This document shows positions 53,244 to 55,994 of a stretch of DNA of 55,994 nucleotides, piece after piece. This stretch comes from an uncultured Lachnobacterium sp. GTDB taxonomy: Bacteria; Bacillota; Clostridia; Lachnospirales; Lachnospiraceae. A program made the translations under genes and the position numbers. The notes beneath the pieces were generated by a model, which saw only the letters and a list, made by a program, of their open reading frames with translations, was not told the origin of the DNA and did no database searches. Location: contig URSS01000013.1 of assembly GCA_900550545.1 (NCBI GenBank), positions 1 through 55,994 of the forward strand, read 5' to 3'. Every line of letters begins with the position of its first letter. Positions within the stretch are counted from its first letter, which is position 1.

Positions 53244-53609
53244 TTATTTTGAGAACACTGCATCATTTCTGGAAAGTAGATACACACAATATTGATTCAT
53301 GCTGATTCCTTCCCGCTGAGAATGTTCTGCCAGTGATCTATGCAGACTTCGTGGAATTCTCAATTTAAACTGCCCAGAATAATCTTCCAAACTATCTGGT
53401 TCATGAATCTCTACGCCTTCTTCTAATGCAGCTTCAATCCATGCTTTTTTTGCATCCAGTGCATTTGCTACCGCACTTTCCACTGTCTCACCACAAGTAA
53501 TGCAACCAGGCAAATCCGGATAAGAAACTACAAATCCGCCTTCATCTTTGTCTTCCACAATTTCCATACGATAGGACATTGCCATATAATCATTCAGCGT
53601 CTTCATCAT
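53244..53609 (-). CDS. hicB: HicB-family antitoxin
   Basis: A 121-aa antitoxin. The N-terminal HicB fold (MSYRMEIVEDKDEGGFVVSYPDLPGC...ETVESAVANALDAKKAWIEAALEEG) is complete, and the C-terminal region (QFKLRIPRSLHRSLAEHSQREGISMNQYCVYLLS) is a ribbon-helix-helix DNA-binding domain, so it can repress the operon. GAGG lies 6 nt before the ATG. It overlaps hicA by 20 nt. In this pair the toxin gene comes first, the usual hicAB order. Confidence 0.92.
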   Translation of the reverse strand: MMKTLNDYMAMSYRMEIVEDKDEGGFVVSYPDLPGCITCGETVESAVANALDAKKAWIEAALEEGVEIHEPDSLEDYSGQFKLRIPRSLHRSLAEHSQREGISMNQYCVYLLSRNDAVFSK

Positions 53610-53847
53610 TCTTCGCCTCGCTTTCTACAATCTGCCTTACCATTTCTACATATACTTTCTTGATTGGTTCGTGCTTTGGTATTGTAATTGGCATACACCC
53701 TTGTTTTCTGAAAGTGTAATGACTGCTTCCACTTCTTGGTGCATTCATTTCGTAACCATAGCTTTCCAATACCTTCCGTAACTCATCAAACCGGAGGTCT
53801 TTTGATAAATTGCATATACGTGTTATCAGTTTATCCCATTTTGACAT
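53590..53847 (-). CDS. hicA: HicA-family toxin (mRNA interferase)
   Basis: An 85-aa dsRBD-fold toxin expected to cleave mRNA and to be neutralised by HicB. The catalytic His is in RSGSSHYTFRK near residue 43, followed by MPITIPKHEPIKKVYVEMVRQIV. The usual GSHHxF form is SSHYTF here. It is longer than minimal HicA (about 60 aa), with a 20-residue N-terminal helix MSKWDKLITRICNLSKDLRF. AGGAGGTATACAA precedes the ATG, and a consensus promoter lies 20 bp upstream. Confidence 0.92.
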   Translation of the reverse strand: MSKWDKLITRICNLSKDLRFDELRKVLESYGYEMNAPRSGSSHYTFRKQGCMPITIPKHEPIKKVYVEMVRQIVESEAKNDEDAE

Positions 53848-53866
53848 TTGTATACCTCCTACTTAC

Positions 53867-53895
53867 ATTATATGTGGTATCGCATATGGTGTCAA
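53867..53895 (-). promoter_or_regulatory. Consensus promoter and quasi-palindromic operator of hicAB
   Basis: TTGACA (53890-53895), 17 bp, TATAAT (53867-53872) on the minus strand, a perfect sigma-A match. The spacer contains TATGCGATACCACATA (53871-53886), a quasi-palindrome overlapping the -10, the expected place for HicB binding. Confidence 0.82.
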
Positions 53896-53999
53896 TTATT
53901 TTTCTAGCTGTTTTTATTTATAAAATTCAGGATTATGTTCAGAAACAACAAAAGTTTTTCCTTTTTCCTTAATATTATCATAAATTACAGAAATCAGTT

Positions 54000-54113
54000 C
54001 TAATATTTTTTACGTCCAAGTCCTTTCGACGGTTCATTAAGTCGATAATAAATCGACCACCATTTTGTATTGTACATAGCATCTTTTAGGCTCTGCAAAA
54101 GGCTATCTGTCAT
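54000..54113 (-). CDS. Possible 37-aa peptide downstream of the sulfatase gene
   Basis: ATG 54113 overlaps the sulfatase stop by 11 nt and has GAAGG 6 nt upstream. The product MTDSLLQSLKDAMYN, then KWWSIYYRLNEPSKGLGRKKY, is aromatic and basic. It could be a coupled small protein or the decayed tail of a longer gene. There is no homology I can name. Confidence 0.3.
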   Translation of the reverse strand: MTDSLLQSLKDAMYNTKWWSIYYRLNEPSKGLGRKKY

Positions 54114-55994
54114 ACTGTGCCTTCGTAATACTCCAGCTGTCAATCTTAGCAGCATCTCCATTAATTGTATATTGTACATTGAAGTAATCATATATATCTA
54201 AATATGTTCTTTCTCTGCGCTCATCTTCTCCAATTTGATCAAATGAACGTCCATATTTTTCCCCTTCCAGTCCCAATGCACTCATTATAGTCGGAAGCAG
54301 TTCAGCTTGCGAAACCGGAGCACTATTTATATTCATACCAGTTCCTTTTTCTTGTGGCTTCTTAATAAGAAAAATAGGGCGAGATGTTCTATCTGGTTTT
54401 CCACTTATTTTATCACTATCCAAAATATATCCCTGTCCGTGATCTGCAGTAATTATAATTGTTGCATCATCATACAATCCAATATTTTTTAATTGTTGTA
54501 AATATTCATATACAATTTTTAAGCTTCCTCGTCCTTGAGATTGTACAGTTACCTCCCGGCCTGTTGGTTCATACTTAATATCATCTGATAGATAAAAGGG
54601 TCCATGTGGTCCCCTCATATGATAAAATCTGAATGCCTTATCATAATTTTTTGAAACAGAAAGTCCTGTCTGCTCAATTGTATTATAGAATGGGATATCA
54701 TTATCTATATTCCATACATTTTCCGACAACACCATACTAGACATATCTCCAGAATAATACTCATATTTAACCTTTAATCCAAAAGGCATAGCTTTATACA
54801 TAGAAGCTTTCCACATTAATTTCAAAGTAGTACTAATATCATATTTTCTTTTTACTCCTGTTCTATAATTACTGGTTAATAGTTTTGCATCATCTGAGAG
54901 ATAAGATACATTTGTATAGACACCTACATCACACCCCGATTCTGCCAATTCATATAGTGCTGAACTATTCCTATATGCATAACTCTTATAGTCTTCTTCC
55001 AAATCATTTTTCCATGTGACTCCTGTCAACATATACGGTATTGCCATTGAGGTATGAGCAAATTGAGAAGTACCATTACGATAATATGTAAAATCACTTA
55101 ATGGTTCTATAAAATCAGGATTATCTGCTACTATCTCTTCAAACCAGTCTCCTTCAAAACAATCCAGTACAAATACCAATACATTGTTTTTCTGAGCCAG
55201 TTCAAGGCTATGCTCTGTCGTCATAGCTTCCCGTTGTCGATTCTGTGAATAATCCGTTGTAACTAATAGCACACATAATGTAATCATTTGAATCAAAGCT
55301 ATATATATACAAGCACCTTTACATATCTTTTCTACTATTTCTTTATGGTAACCTGCCTCAGTAACAATAACAATAGCCACCAGCCATATAAGAGAGTTAA
55401 CGATTGTGGTCGAACCAGACCATACTTGTCCAGTGCCATCTAATGCATGAAGATTACCATTTAAAAGCATAATCTGAATATATCCCATACAGATTAATGC
55501 CCCTAATGCTAGATTCATTAATTTTATAAGCCTAATCGGAAGCAATGTCCATTCAAGCGCAATAAACAAAAAGGCAATAGCAATGCTACCAAGCAGCATT
55601 ATTAATGTAAAACTAATAAATGAACCCGGGAATTCATCATAATTATTCAAATATAACTCATTGGGTAAATATATACCTAATGTTATTATCTAAGCCATAA
55701 CAATCGGTAAAGTACTCCTTAACGCCCATTTTAAATCATCCTTTGCCAAATACTTATAACTTTTGTTATGATATATGGTTTCTAAAAATGATAATATTAA
55801 ACAAACACCTACCACAATTACGTAATCTCGATTACATATTGTTCCCTTTAACAAAATTGTACATAAACATAACATAAAAAATCCTACATCAAAATGTTCC
55901 ATCCAATCCTGCGCATGTTTATGAAATAATGTATTCATCATTATAGGCTGTGCAACAGAAACAAAAAACAGTGGAATTCCATAGTGGACATATG
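54103..55994 (-). pseudogene. Sulfatase-fold membrane transferase gene interrupted by in-frame TAG (partial)
   Basis: A membrane protein with an N-terminal multi-helix region and a C-terminal alkaline-phosphatase-superfamily (sulfatase-like) domain. Downstream of the stop are VLVFVLDCFEGDWFEE (metal site), GTSQFAHTSMAIPYMLTG (nucleophile region), RGPHGPF and IITADHGQGY. The frame is open from the window edge (55994) but TAG stands at 55690-55692, inside a hydrophobic segment: ...STLPIVMA-stop-IITLGIYLPNELYL. No ribosome binding site supports restart at TTG 55650. TAG could derive from TGG (Trp). Such proteins add phosphoglycerol or phosphoethanolamine to surface polymers. The 5' end lies outside the window. 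Confidence 0.72.

Noticed and set aside
1..55994. CRISPR arrays or tandem repeat arrays
   Set aside because: I saw no regularly spaced direct repeats of 25-40 bp on reading the window; a computed repeat search was not possible.

Overview
The window looks like chromosome of a low-to-mid-GC, spore-forming, motile, butyrate-producing Firmicute, most likely Lachnospiraceae (Roseburia / Eubacterium rectale / Butyrivibrio type). The evidence is a butyryl-CoA operon (thl, hbd, bcd, etfB, etfA), dipicolinate synthase genes (dpaA, dpaB), flagellar rod genes behind mbl with a sigma-28 type promoter, a PssA/Psd phosphatidylethanolamine operon, and AGGAGG-type ribosome binding sites. The family assignment is inference; no rRNA or tRNA gene was seen.

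Layout. 1-60 resembles the end of an IS256-type element. 61-2434 is a membrane MutS-like ATPase plus a membrane-anchored MerR regulator behind a 19-bp-spacer promoter. 2579-4190 is a MATE transporter. 4191-7224 is an accessory patch: a PD-(D/E)XK nuclease paired with a winged-helix protein, then an Rpn-type nuclease. 7526-12866 is the butyrate operon with a near-perfect Rex operator at its promoter. 13029-14201 is a degenerate HD-GYP protein. 14208-17521 is the phospholipid operon (flippase-like protein, PssA, Psd, PAP2-like) with an apparently leaderless first gene. 17606-22049 is carA-carB. 22146-25103 is a GNAT protein and RecD2. 25199-28589 is mbl-flhO-flhP and a FlgJ-like rod protein. 28695-33654 is uvrB-uvrA with a possible LexA box. 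33662-38248 holds a secreted polysaccharide deacetylase, an orphan DUF11 protein, a C39-like protein and an NhaC-type antiporter. 38437-41074 is secA. 41191-44394 is a TSCPD protein, dpaB, dpaA and aspartokinase. 44410-47576 holds a phosphodiesterase, an unlisted 58-aa cysteine-rich protein, a second MATE transporter and a PHP phosphatase. 47647-49853 is a zinc-ribbon membrane protein frameshifted at an A8 run, coupled to a TPM-domain protein. 49950-52610 is an RsmF-type rRNA methylase and an intact HD-GYP phosphodiesterase. 52611-53243 is a decayed mobile-element region. 53244-53895 is a HicAB toxin-antitoxin pair. The right edge holds a sulfatase-fold membrane enzyme interrupted by an in-frame TAG.

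Most of the window is ordinary core genome. The points of interest are regulatory (MerR-type promoter, Rex operator, sigma-28 promoter, LexA-like box inside a terminator, SD sequestered at dpaA, leaderless phospholipid operon) and the disrupted or unrecognised genes (A8 frameshift, amber-interrupted sulfatase, nuclease/wHTH pair, small Cys-rich protein, signal-less DUF11 protein). No clear undescribed multi-gene system is proven. The best candidates are the MutS-like/MerR membrane pair and the 4191-6197 nuclease/wHTH pair. All starts, motifs and hairpins were read by eye; no database search or folding was run.
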